From NCBI GenBank assembly GCA_903916595.1, contig CAIWXI010000030.1, positions 62,001 to 126,000 of the forward strand: 64,000 nucleotides of DNA, given 5' to 3'. This DNA comes from an uncultured Bacteroidales bacterium (GTDB taxonomy: Bacteria; Bacteroidota; Bacteroidia; Bacteroidales; FEN-979). Position numbers and translations under genes: made by a program. Below the pieces are notes generated by a model. It ran no database searches, had not been told where the DNA came from, and saw nothing but the letters and a program-made list of their open reading frames with translations. Below, one piece after another: positions 8,917 to 17,451 of the stretch. The number at the start of each line of letters is the position of its first letter. Position 1 is the stretch's first letter.

Positions 8917-11082
8917 TCAATCCTTAAGAATCTGCATCTCATCAATCAGCCTTTTGGCGCCGGCAAAACGATCAATAATGAAAAGACAGTACCGTATATC
9001 GAGAGTGATATTCCTGCATTGAGCCGGATCGTATTGAAGATCGCTCATAGTACCTTCCCAGTTCCGGTCGAAGTTCAAACCGATCAGCCGTCCGTTTGCA
9101 TCAATAACGGGACTGCCTGAATTTCCTCCGGTTGTGTGGTTTGAAGCAATAAAGGCCACATGCATCGTGCTGTCCTTATCCATGTATTGCCCGAAATCCC
9201 TGCTGTTTATAAGACCCTTAAGTTTTGGTTCCACTACATAGTCATAGATGTCGGGATTTTCCTTCTGCAGAATACCCTGAACAGTTGTATAATACCGATA
9301 GTTTACAGCATCTGCACCGCTGTAATCATCTACTTTGCCATAAGCGATTCTCATACTTGAATTGGCATCGGGATAACACAGTTTGCCGCTGTGGAAAAGC
9401 ATCAGTCCCTCAACATAAAGCCGCTGCAGACTGTCGACGCTGCGGCTACATTCCTGAATCACGGGATTTATCTTTTTTTCCAACACCGATGAAGCGGATG
9501 TGGAAAGAAGATATGCCTGATCAGATCCCAATCTTTTCAAGTCTTTAATTCTTAAATCGGAAAGCACCTTGATAAGCCTTGAACTATCAGCAAGAACTGA
9601 TGTTTTATATAAACGATTAACGTATTCTTCCCATTTTCCATCCTGTTTTTTCTCAATCTCAGCAAAATAATCAGGTTTGAATGAAGCGCCCATGTTTTCA
9701 GAAATCATTTCCAGCAAATCCTTAGCCACCCTACAGTCGACCTTCGGTTGATAATCTTTGTAGAAAGCCCTGGTCGCTGCTATGAGTTTTTCAGCGGCTT
9801 TTTGCAGATCAGCCTGGTTTATTTTTTTCTGCTGCAACAGCTTTTCGAGGTCCTTGAAACCTCCGGCAAATTTCAACAATTCAATTCCCTGGAAGCCTTC
9901 GGTGATATAAATGCCCGCAAGATCATAAGGATATAAGCGTTTGTAAACAGCCTCCTCTGCAATAATAATGTTACTGTATTTCTTTGACTTTTCCTTATCA
10001 GCATTAGCCCAGGCAATAAAAGCATCCTCCTGATCATGCTTGCTTTGCAACGTATTCAATCGTTCAATTCCCTTGCTTTCTCCCATCATTTTTTTCCAGC
10101 CATTGGCAATTCCTGCACGCTTTGAGGCATACTGTATCCTTGTCCTGGCGTCAGTAGACATGGCTGCTTCAATCACATCCAGTCTCTTTTGCCTGAAAGC
10201 CACTTTTACCGGATTCTCCTTAAACGCTATCAGATCAACGCCATAAGAAGTAAGATACTCCTTGGTAGTACCGGGAAATCCAAACACCAGAGTAAAATCA
10301 CCCTTTTCAACTCCCTTTAGCGAGACCGGTAAATATTTTCGGGGTTTGTACGGAACGTTGTCCCGTGAGTATTCTGCCGGTTTATTATCCTTTGAGGCAT
10401 AAATCCTGAATACTGAGAAATCTCCTGTATGCCTCGGCCAGGCCCAGTTATCCGTATCACCTCCGAAACTGCCGATGTTTGAAGGGGGCGCACCTACGAG
10501 TCGTACGTCCTTAAATATTTCATTAAGAAACAGGAAATACTGGTTACCTGAGTAGAATGGCTTGACTTTTGCATCATATCCGCTGGCTTGTGCCGCTTCC
10601 TTTTCGATCTTCCCGATATTTTTTTTTATGATCGCACCACGTTCCTGTTCGCTAATGTCAGGACTTACTCCTTCCAGAACCCGGGCGCTCACATCTTCCA
10701 TGCTGACAAGAAAAGTTACGCTGAGGCCAGGATTAGCAAGCTCTTCCTGCAGCGATCCGGCCCAAAACCCAGTTGAAAGGTAATCATGGTCCAAGCTGCT
10801 TTGTCTTTGAATGGATCCGAAGCCGCAGTGATGGTTTGTAAGTAAAAGACCCTGATCCGAGACCAACACTCCTGTACATCCTCCCCCAAACTGTACGATA
10901 GCGTCTTTGATCGAAGCATTCGTTGTGCTGAAAATTTCTTCAGCGCTTAGCTTCAGTCCCATTTTATGCATTTCAGCTATCTTCTTGCTAAGTAAGACCG
11001 AGGGCCACATTCCTTCCTCGGCTTTAAGAGTAAAAGGGAACAGATTCAGAATGATCAGGATAAATAATATATATCGTTGCAT
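8917..11082 (-). CDS. dpp11: S46-family dipeptidyl-peptidase, DPP11 type (Asp/Glu-specific)
   Basis: The protein is 721 residues from the ATG at 11082, which places a signal peptide (MQRYILFILIILNLFPF) at the start; an upstream extension to 11127 would precede that signal and is unlikely. The S46 triad is visible: His85 in LTNHHCGFG, Asp221 in RHTGDFS, and Ser655 in GGNSGSPV. Arg673, 18 residues after the catalytic Ser, matches the residue that gives Porphyromonas gingivalis DPP11 its preference for Asp/Glu at P1; DPP7 has Gly there. The predicted role is periplasmic removal of acidic dipeptides from oligopeptides for amino-acid use. It follows trmB by 20 bases. Confidence 0.93.
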   Translation of the reverse strand: MQRYILFILIILNLFPFTLKAEEGMWPSVLLSKKIAEMHKMGLKLSAEEIFSTTNASIKDAIVQFGGGCTGVLVSDQGLLLTNHHCGFGSIQRQSSLDHDYLSTGFWAGSLQEELANPGLSVTFLVSMEDVSARVLEGVSPDISEQERGAIIKKNIGKIEKEAAQASGYDAKVKPFYSGNQYFLFLNEIFKDVRLVGAPPSNIGSFGGDTDNWAWPRHTGDFSVFRIYASKDNKPAEYSRDNVPYKPRKYLPVSLKGVEKGDFTLVFGFPGTTKEYLTSYGVDLIAFKENPVKVAFRQKRLDVIEAAMSTDARTRIQYASKRAGIANGWKKMMGESKGIERLNTLQSKHDQEDAFIAWANADKEKSKKYSNIIIAEEAVYKRLYPYDLAGIYITEGFQGIELLKFAGGFKDLEKLLQQKKINQADLQKAAEKLIAATRAFYKDYQPKVDCRVAKDLLEMISENMGASFKPDYFAEIEKKQDGKWEEYVNRLYKTSVLADSSRLIKVLSDLRIKDLKRLGSDQAYLLSTSASSVLEKKINPVIQECSRSVDSLQRLYVEGLMLFHSGKLCYPDANSSMRIAYGKVDDYSGADAVNYRYYTTVQGILQKENPDIYDYVVEPKLKGLINSRDFGQYMDKDSTMHVAFIASNHTTGGNSGSPVIDANGRLIGLNFDRNWEGTMSDLQYDPAQCRNITLDIRYCLFIIDRFAGAKRLIDEMQILKD

Positions 11083-11102
11083 GGTAATTAGATTTTTCTG
11101 TT

Positions 11103-11768
11103 TTAAAGGCAGAACCGGAGATAACATATCTTTTTCCCCATGTCAAGCCAGATGTTCTCATAATAAGTCCTTACTTTTATCACATCGTCGGTTATTGCTG
11201 AATGATCTGAATGATACAGGTCGTCGGTGGCGAAGCCAGGCTTGAGGCCATGATCCCTTATTACACCCAGTGTATAATTATAAAACTCCCGCTCATCTGT
11301 TTTCAAATGAATAATTCCGTCTGGGTTCATTATTTTTCGGTAAATCTCAAGGAACCTGGGACAGCTTAGTCGCTTCCTTTCCTTTCCGGGCTGAGGATCC
11401 GGAAAAGTGATCCAGATTTCTGAAACTTCCCCCGGACCAAAATAGGATTCAATCTGGTCTACCATGCTACGGATAAATGCGACATTGCCAAGATTTTTAT
11501 CTTTGACCGTGCGGCAGCCCCTCCATAGTCGGGCACCTTTGATATCTATGCCTATGAAATTTTTCTCCGGATAAGCTTGCGCAAGCCCAACTGTGTATTC
11601 GCCTTTTCCACAACCCAGTTCCAGTATAAGTGGATTTTCATTTCCGAAAAAATTCTCATTCCAGCAACCCTTTAAGGAAAAGCCTTTCTGTAGTTCGATA
11701 TATTTTAATTGAAAAAGAAACGGGAAAGTAAGATTCTCCTGAAAATGGATCAGCTTCTTTTTAGTCAC
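11103..11768 (-). CDS. trmB: tRNA (guanine-N7-)-methyltransferase
   Basis: This protein makes m7G46 in tRNA using SAM. Motifs include the SAM loop LELGCGKGEYTVGLA, acidic FIGIDIKGARLWRG, and the family signature EIWITFPDPQPGKERKR. I place the start at the GTG at 11768 (221 residues, beginning VTKKKLIHFQENL), because the family starts with this basic segment and longer versions would overlap the upstream HU-SPOR gene. The gap to that gene is then seven bases. It belongs to an operon HU-SPOR, trmB, dpp11. Confidence 0.93.
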   Translation of the reverse strand: MTKKKLIHFQENLTFPFLFQLKYIELQKGFSLKGCWNENFFGNENPLILELGCGKGEYTVGLAQAYPEKNFIGIDIKGARLWRGCRTVKDKNLGNVAFIRSMVDQIESYFGPGEVSEIWITFPDPQPGKERKRLSCPRFLEIYRKIMNPDGIIHLKTDEREFYNYTLGVIRDHGLKPGFATDDLYHSDHSAITDDVIKVRTYYENIWLDMGKKICYLRFCL

Positions 11769-11775
11769 GCAAAAA

Positions 11776-12945
11776 CTATTTGGCAAGTAGCCATGCACCC
11801 GAAAATCCCCTGGCCCTGGCATCGCTGAGATTAGCGACTGCTTCTTTCTGAGTAAGGGCAGTAGTAAGAGCTACCCGGTATAACCCGGTCCTGGAACGAT
11901 CATATATCGCGGCATTAAGGCCTTTTGTATTAGCATCCTGAACGCATTTTACGGCATTCTCCTGAACCTTGAATGCCCCGATAATAACCGCGAAATTATC
12001 GGTCTTATTGATAGGCTCAGCGCTTTCCAAAGAAGCAGTTTCTGTATATTGAGTAAGCGATTTTTCTTCAACATCCGGTACAATCAAAGGATTTTCTTTC
12101 TTCTGATTTCTTGTGACAGTATTGTTGTCGGAAATCAGATCTGCTGCCTGATGAGCCGAATTGACCATGATATCCATATCCAGGTCAGGGGCTGCAGTGG
12201 ACTCAACAGCAGGCGACGGGTCACTGAACATCGACGGAACTGCACCGAAATCGTAATTGATCTCCGGGCCATGAGCCGGAGCTTCCTTCTTTTCAACAAG
12301 AGAAGATGCCGAAAAACGTGAAAATACCGAACTCAGAATGCCGGCATTGTTTACCGATGGATTCCTGAGTTTATCATATTGGGTAATCCCGATGATGGCT
12401 GCAGTACCAATGGGAATTGCGAGCATAGCAGCCCACTTCAATGAACGGGGGAACTGCCGCCTGGCAACTGAAACATCACTTTGCCGTGGTACCAGAACTT
12501 TCTCAAACCTGTCGGAGTAAGAATTTCTGAGTACCGGAGGCGATACGAAAATTTGAAGTCCAAAGGCATCAGGTAAAAGGTTGGAGTCTTTCTGTTGTTC
12601 AAATTGCAGAGTGCCTTCCCTTCCTGCAAAAAGCCGGCCAACTTCCGGAATACTATATGGTTTACCGCTTTTCAGATGATGTTTGATCGTAGTAACCATC
12701 TCATTGACGATCGAAATTGCATCGGCATACGACACACCTTCATCAGTCACAATACGATTACATAATAAACCATCGTTTTGTTTCAGATTGATGTTAAACA
12801 GGATCTTTTTTGAGGGAGGAACAAACGTATGGTTAACCGGATCAATACGGGCAGGGGCATAATTGCCAATAAATCCACCAAAACCAGGCAGTATTACGCA
12901 ATCATGTTCTTCCAATAAACGGGCAATATTTACTCGCGGATCCAT
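11776..12945 (-). CDS. HU-like (CCDC81-type) and SPOR-domain membrane protein
   Basis: This 389-residue protein has an N-terminal region (about 1-115) typical of the Bacteroidota HU-domain family related to CCDC81 (VNIARLLEEHDCVILPGFGGFIG; KPYSIPEVGRLF). A predicted transmembrane helix follows (about 168-187, LKWAAMLAIPIGTAAIIGI). After a low-complexity linker comes a C-terminal SPOR domain (about 315-389, NFAVIIGAFKVQENA). SPOR domains bind denuded peptidoglycan at division sites. The layout, a cytoplasmic HU domain and a periplasmic SPOR domain, suggests a link between the nucleoid or cytoplasmic partner and the septal wall. Function is inferred. Confidence 0.85.
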   Translation of the reverse strand: MDPRVNIARLLEEHDCVILPGFGGFIGNYAPARIDPVNHTFVPPSKKILFNINLKQNDGLLCNRIVTDEGVSYADAISIVNEMVTTIKHHLKSGKPYSIPEVGRLFAGREGTLQFEQQKDSNLLPDAFGLQIFVSPPVLRNSYSDRFEKVLVPRQSDVSVARRQFPRSLKWAAMLAIPIGTAAIIGITQYDKLRNPSVNNAGILSSVFSRFSASSLVEKKEAPAHGPEINYDFGAVPSMFSDPSPAVESTAAPDLDMDIMVNSAHQAADLISDNNTVTRNQKKENPLIVPDVEEKSLTQYTETASLESAEPINKTDNFAVIIGAFKVQENAVKCVQDANTKGLNAAIYDRSRTGLYRVALTTALTQKEAVANLSDARARGFSGAWLLAK

Positions 12946-12965
12946 AAGACCGAAAATGTATGCTG

Positions 12966-12997
12966 CGAAGATACATAATTGATTACTGAACCCTCAA
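12966..12997 (-). promoter_or_regulatory. Candidate promoter for HU-SPOR/trmB/dpp11
   Basis: On the minus strand TTG (12995-12997) is followed after 21 bases by TATCTTCG (12966-12973), one mismatch from TAnnTTTG. The -33 part overlaps the kdsB stop codon. The leader to the ATG at 12945 would be about 14 bases. Confidence 0.35.
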
Positions 12998-13740
12998 TCC
13001 CTGTTAGTAAGTTTTAATAAGTCGGCAGGGGTGTCGATCGACACACTTTCGACGGTTGTTTCTTTCATGACTATTTTATAGCCGTGATCAAGCCATCTGA
13101 GCTGCTCAAGAGATTCCGCCGTTTCGAGGCCCGAAGGGGGTAACTTTACAATCTGTATCAAGGCATCCGGGCGGTAGCCATAAATACCGATATGCTTATA
13201 AAAAGTAAAATGCTCCAGCCACTTGCTTAACTCCCAATCCCTGATGTAAGGAATTGCTGCCCGACTGAAATATAAAGCCCTCCCATTGGCATCTGCCAGC
13301 ACCTTGACTACATTCGGATTACTGAGTTCATCCGTTGAATGTATTTTTTTCATCAGCGAAGCGATCACCGTTTCTTTCATACTGAAACAGCTGATTACCT
13401 GCTCTATCTGTCCGGGATCAATATATGGCTCATCTCCCTGAATGTTTACGATCACATCGAAATCCATGCCGTTTTGGCTATAGGTCTCACATATTTCGCT
13501 GCACCTTTCAGTTCCGCTCTTATGCTGAGCCGATGTAAGCCTGACTTTTCCTCCGAAAATGGAGACATGTTTCTCAATACTCTTATCATCGGTTGCAACA
13601 ACAACCTCAGAAAGCGCTCTGCATAATGAGGCCTGCTCATAAACCCTTTGGATCATACTTTTCCCATTTATGATGGCCAGGGGCTTACCAGGGAATCTTG
13701 TAGAAGAATAACGTGCCGGTATTACTCCGAGGACTTTCAC
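12994..13740 (-). CDS. kdsB: 3-deoxy-manno-octulosonate (KDO) cytidylyltransferase
   Basis: This 248-residue enzyme activates KDO to CMP-KDO for lipid A-core synthesis. It shows the nucleotidyltransferase start VIPARYSSTRFPGKPL, the segment VVVATDDKSIEKHV, VNIQGDEPYIDP and HIGIYGYR, all classic for KdsB. The start is GTG at 13740, placing the family N-terminus exactly. It follows the deoxynucleoside kinase gene by 12 bases. CMP-KDO implies a KDO-containing lipopolysaccharide, consistent with lptE elsewhere in the window. Confidence 0.96.
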   Translation of the reverse strand: MKVLGVIPARYSSTRFPGKPLAIINGKSMIQRVYEQASLCRALSEVVVATDDKSIEKHVSIFGGKVRLTSAQHKSGTERCSEICETYSQNGMDFDVIVNIQGDEPYIDPGQIEQVISCFSMKETVIASLMKKIHSTDELSNPNVVKVLADANGRALYFSRAAIPYIRDWELSKWLEHFTFYKHIGIYGYRPDALIQIVKLPPSGLETAESLEQLRWLDHGYKIVMKETTVESVSIDTPADLLKLTNRD

Positions 13741-13752
13741 GAATTACGGAGT

Positions 13753-14367
13753 CTAAAACAAACCATGAATTTCCGCGTTGACTTTATCGATAACAACGCC
13801 AAGATGCTCGGCATTTTCATTAAACTTTAAATTGTCGACATCAATAAAAAGGATTTTTCCAAGGGTGTATTTTTCAAACCATTCCTCGTACATATCGTTC
13901 AGATTTTTAAGGTAATCAATGCGGATGGCACTTTCGTATTCCCTCCCGCGCTTCTGAATCTGGCTTACCAGTGTAGGCACACTGGCTCTGAGGTAAATGA
14001 TAAGATCAGGAGGTTTAATCAGGGAACTGATAAGTTCAAATAATGATTTGTAATTCTCGAAATCACGGGTACTCATAAGATTCATCGCCTGAAGGTTAGG
14101 TGCGAAAATCTGGGCATCCTCATAAATTGTACGGTCCTGGATTACCGTTTTTCCCGATTTTCTGATTTCAATTATATGCCTGAAACGACTGTTCAGAAAG
14201 TAAACCTGAAGATTGAATGACCATCGTTGCATATCTTCATAAAAACTATGCAGATACGGATTCTTATCCACATCTTCGTAATGTGGTTCCCATTTCAGAT
14301 TCCTGGCCAGAAGAGCTGTAAGGGTTGTTTTTCCGGAACCTATATTTCCGGCAACAGCTATATGCAT
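13753..14367 (-). CDS. Deoxynucleoside kinase family protein
   Basis: This 204-residue protein has a P-loop at the N-terminus (AVAGNIGSGKTTL), the family segment RWSFNLQVYFL, the DRTIYED motif, and a lid-like region RGREYESAIRIDYL. It belongs to the dNK/dGK/dCK family that phosphorylates deoxynucleosides for salvage. Which base it prefers cannot be read from the sequence. It is the first gene of a two-gene unit with kdsB and has a strong promoter just upstream. Confidence 0.9.
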   Translation of the reverse strand: MHIAVAGNIGSGKTTLTALLARNLKWEPHYEDVDKNPYLHSFYEDMQRWSFNLQVYFLNSRFRHIIEIRKSGKTVIQDRTIYEDAQIFAPNLQAMNLMSTRDFENYKSLFELISSLIKPPDLIIYLRASVPTLVSQIQKRGREYESAIRIDYLKNLNDMYEEWFEKYTLGKILFIDVDNLKFNENAEHLGVVIDKVNAEIHGLF

Positions 14368-14383
14368 AAATCGGAATTTAATT

Positions 14384-14415
14384 CAAACCTACGTGATTTT
14401 TATGAACTGGGCAAA
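14384..14415 (-). promoter_or_regulatory. Promoter of the deoxynucleoside kinase-kdsB unit
   Basis: On the minus strand TTTG (TTG at 14412-14414) is followed after 20 bases by TAGGTTTG (14384-14391), a full match to the Bacteroidota consensus. The leader to the ATG at 14367 is short, about 10 bases. Confidence 0.6.
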
Positions 14416-14439
14416 TCCCCTGAACTTTTTTGATTTTCT

Positions 14440-15966
14440 TCAGGAGTATTTCTTTTCCTTGACCATACTGAGGATGTCGTCCACATACTTCCTTTCATTG
14501 GCAAGACGGGGAACCTTGTTCTGCCCTCCAAGTTTACCTTTCACCTTAAGCCATTGATAAAATGTGCCCTTGGGTAAAACACGGATAATGGGCGGTCCGA
14601 GCAAAAGGTCATGATACCTCTTGGCTTCGTAGTCAGAGTTCAGCGATTTTAAAGCATTGTCAAAAGTCTCAGTAAAAAAACCAAGATCGTCGGGACTCTG
14701 CTCAAATTCAATCAGCCATTCATGCGCACCTCTCTGCTCACCATAATAAACCGGGGCAGCTGTGAATTCGCATAGCTGGCCATTACACTTCCTGCATGCA
14801 ACCGAAAGTGCTTTTTCTGCATTATCAACAATCAGCTCCTCCCCGAAAGCATTTATGAAATTCTTTGTCCTGCCGGTAATCTGTATGCGGTATGGGCTAA
14901 CCGAAGTAAAAGTTACCGTATCTCCCAGCATATAACGCCACAATCCGCCGTTTGTCGTTATAACGATGGCATAATTCATCCCGGTCATTACCTGGCTTAG
15001 TGAAATCACTTTTGATATATCCGGACTGCCATCTTCCATAGGAATAAACTCGTAAAATATACCGTAATCGAGCATCAGAAGCATGTCATTTGAGCCATCT
15101 CGATCCTGTATGCCGAAAAATCCCTCGGAAGCGTTGTAGGTCTCAAGATAATTCACTGTATTGGAAGGAAGAAGTTTTCTGAACTGGTCCATGTATGGCA
15201 CAAAATTGACGCCCCCATGAATATACAATTCAAAATTCGGCCACACTTCAAGGATATTTTGTTTTCCGGTAATCTCAAGCGCTTTTTTAAGCAGTAACAG
15301 GGTCCATGAAGGAACACCCGAAATATTGGTAACGTCATGTTGTACAGTGGCAGCCGCCATTTTCTCAATTTTTGACTCCCACTCATCCATCAGCGCAATT
15401 GAAAGGCCGGGGGTCCTGAGATACTCCACCCAAACAGGAAGATGCTGGATCAGAATAGCCGAGAGATCTCCATGATAATATGATTCATTGTTTACTTCCA
15501 CGATCTGATGAGTGCCCCCCATTGCCAGGGCTTTGCCCGCGAAAAGATTTGATTCAGGATGATTGTTGCAATAGATCGAAAGAAGGTCCTTCCCTCCTTT
15601 GAAATGACATTCTTCCAGGGCCTCCTGGCTCACCGGGATAAATTTACTCTTGTCGTTTGTTGTCCCTGAAGACTTTGCAAAGCATTTGATCTCTGTGGGC
15701 CAGAGAATATTCTGCTCCCCTTGTTTAAGCCTTTCGATAAACGGTTTCAGCGATTCATAATCATTCAAGGGAACGCGACTCCGGAATTCATCGTAAGTCT
15801 GAATCGAACGAAAATCACAACGCTTTCCCCATTCTGTATTTCTGGCTGTACCCAAAAGCTTTCGCAACCATTCCTGCTGCACCTCCAATGGATATTTCAT
15901 AAACAGATCGATTTGGTGGATCCGTTTTTTCATAAGCCATGAAATAACCGAATTGATCAGAGCCAT
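14440..15966 (-). CDS. GH3-family acyl-adenylating protein
   Basis: This 508-residue protein matches the GH3 (auxin-responsive promoter) family of the ANL adenylating superfamily. Recognisable segments are the P-loop-like CFAKSSGTTNDKSKFIPV, the internal YNASEGFFGIQD and the region LWRYMLGDTVTF with ITGRTKNFINAFGEEL near the hinge. Plant GH3 enzymes form amino-acid conjugates of plant hormones. Bacterial members are common in Bacteroidota but have no settled substrate. There are no transmembrane segments. It seems to be a single-gene unit. Confidence 0.9.
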   Translation of the reverse strand: MALINSVISWLMKKRIHQIDLFMKYPLEVQQEWLRKLLGTARNTEWGKRCDFRSIQTYDEFRSRVPLNDYESLKPFIERLKQGEQNILWPTEIKCFAKSSGTTNDKSKFIPVSQEALEECHFKGGKDLLSIYCNNHPESNLFAGKALAMGGTHQIVEVNNESYYHGDLSAILIQHLPVWVEYLRTPGLSIALMDEWESKIEKMAAATVQHDVTNISGVPSWTLLLLKKALEITGKQNILEVWPNFELYIHGGVNFVPYMDQFRKLLPSNTVNYLETYNASEGFFGIQDRDGSNDMLLMLDYGIFYEFIPMEDGSPDISKVISLSQVMTGMNYAIVITTNGGLWRYMLGDTVTFTSVSPYRIQITGRTKNFINAFGEELIVDNAEKALSVACRKCNGQLCEFTAAPVYYGEQRGAHEWLIEFEQSPDDLGFFTETFDNALKSLNSDYEAKRYHDLLLGPPIIRVLPKGTFYQWLKVKGKLGGQNKVPRLANERKYVDDILSMVKEKKYS

Positions 15967-15998
15967 TGGTAAAAGCAGCTTAGTAAATAAATTCAGAC

Positions 15999-16006
15999 CA
16001 AAAATA
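15999..16006 (-). promoter_or_regulatory. Candidate -7 element for the GH3 gene
   Basis: On the minus strand this reads TATTTTTG, matching TAnnTTTG, about 33 bases before the ATG. No TTG stands at the expected upstream spacing. It lies in the 250-base divergent region 15967-16216, which otherwise contains only AT-rich DNA and the ackA promoter. Confidence 0.35.
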
Positions 16007-16106
16007 CAACCTTAATCGGGAATACCTATCCATCGAGTAAAATATCTTGATTTATAAGCATATAACATTCACCATAAAAATTCCTTAATTTTTTTTCATG
16101 TTCCCA

Positions 16107-16136
16107 TTGTAATTATGTATTTTAGTTGTAAGTTTG
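16107..16136 (+). promoter_or_regulatory. Promoter of ackA and its response regulator
   Basis: TTG at 16107-16109, a 19-base spacer, then TAAGTTTG at 16129-16136 is a perfect Bacteroidota promoter. It leaves a leader of about 74 bases before ackA. I see no clear riboswitch-like structure in that leader. Confidence 0.65.
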
Positions 16137-16216
16137 CTTACCTAACAATTTTAATCATTCGAGAGTTTTTTACTTGATATTCAAACTAACAATTACTACA
16201 GCATCTTGCTCAGATT

Positions 16217-17434
16217 ATGAAAATTCTGGTATTAAATTGCGGCAGCTCATCCATCAAATACAGGCTTTTTGAAATCGAAATCGAAGCCGAGCTTTTAGCG
16301 AAGGGCCTGCTAGAAAGAATCGGTCTTGAAAAAAGTGAACTTATTCATCATGTTACCGGTAAAGAAAAACTAAAAATTATTAAGCCTATCCCCGACCATC
16401 AGGATGGCATTCACCTGATTCTTGAAACTCTGATGCACCCCGATCATGGTGTGATCAGTAACATCAACGAGATAGAAGCCGTGGGTCACAGGGTAGTGAA
16501 TGGCGGTGAAAAATTCAAGACCAGTGTACAGATCGATTCGGAAGTTAAAGAAGGCATAGAGAGATGTATTGAGCTTGCCCCTCTTCACAACCCGGCAAAC
16601 CTGAAAGGCATTTTATCTATGGAAGCAATTCTGCCCGATGTTCCCCAGGTTGCCACATTCGACACCTCATTTCACCAGACTATGCCTGCCCAGGCGTATA
16701 TGTATCCTCTCCCCTACGAATATTATGAGAAATACAAGATCCGGCGTTACGGTTATCATGGAACTTCGCACCAGTACGTTGCTGAGAAAGCCTGCAGATA
16801 CCTTGGGAAGGACTATTCCTCGAATAGAATCATTACCTGTCACCTGGGGAATGGATCTTCTATGGCTGCTATCAGCAGGGGAAGATCTATCGACACCTCC
16901 ATGGGTTTTACTCCGGTTGAAGGTCTGATGATGGGCACACGTACCGGCGATATAGATATCGGCGTACTGCTTTTTATTGCCGAAAAAGAAAACCTGAGTA
17001 TCAAAGATACAAATAACCTGTTCAACAAGCAAAGCGGCATCTGCGGAATCTCAGGCATTTCTTACGACATGCGGGATGTGGAAATGGCAGCCGAACAGGG
17101 CTTTGAGCGAGCCCGGCTGGCCCTCGACATGTACGCTTACCGGGTAAAGAAATATATAGGTGCTTATGCCGCCGCAATGGGCGGTGTAGACCTCATTATT
17201 TTGACAGGAGGAATTGGCGAAAACGATTTTGACACTCGCCGAAGAATACTTCAGGACCTGGATTTTCTGGGTGTTGAATTCGATCCGGACCGCAATGAAG
17301 GGATACGGGGAAGGGAAGCTATTCTTACCAGGCCCGGTTCTAAAGTCCTGGCCATGGTAATGCCAACAAATGAAGAGCTGGTTATTGCCATCAACACCTT
17401 TAATATTATTACTAAAGCTGATTTTAAATTTTAA
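16217..17434 (+). CDS. ackA: Acetate kinase
   Basis: This 405-residue enzyme makes ATP and acetate from acetyl phosphate and ADP. Signatures are the N-terminal phosphate-binding LVLNCGSSSIKYRLF, GHRVVNGGEKF, and the second family motif around TSMGFTPVEGLMMGTRTGD, plus TGGIGEND. Length is normal. The usual partner phosphotransacetylase is not in the window. Instead a response regulator gene follows after 17 bases with no obvious promoter between, so the two are probably co-transcribed. Confidence 0.97.
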   Translation: MKILVLNCGSSSIKYRLFEIEIEAELLAKGLLERIGLEKSELIHHVTGKEKLKIIKPIPDHQDGIHLILETLMHPDHGVISNINEIEAVGHRVVNGGEKFKTSVQIDSEVKEGIERCIELAPLHNPANLKGILSMEAILPDVPQVATFDTSFHQTMPAQAYMYPLPYEYYEKYKIRRYGYHGTSHQYVAEKACRYLGKDYSSNRIITCHLGNGSSMAAISRGRSIDTSMGFTPVEGLMMGTRTGDIDIGVLLFIAEKENLSIKDTNNLFNKQSGICGISGISYDMRDVEMAAEQGFERARLALDMYAYRVKKYIGAYAAAMGGVDLIILTGGIGENDFDTRRRILQDLDFLGVEFDPDRNEGIRGREAILTRPGSKVLAMVMPTNEELVIAINTFNIITKADFKF

Positions 17435-17451
17435 CCTCAAAACAAATAATT

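Noticed and set aside
11083-11127. Longer N-terminus for the DPP11-type peptidase
   Set aside because: It would place 15 residues before a normal signal peptide and overlap the end of trmB; the ATG at 11082 also gives residue numbers that match the known enzyme.
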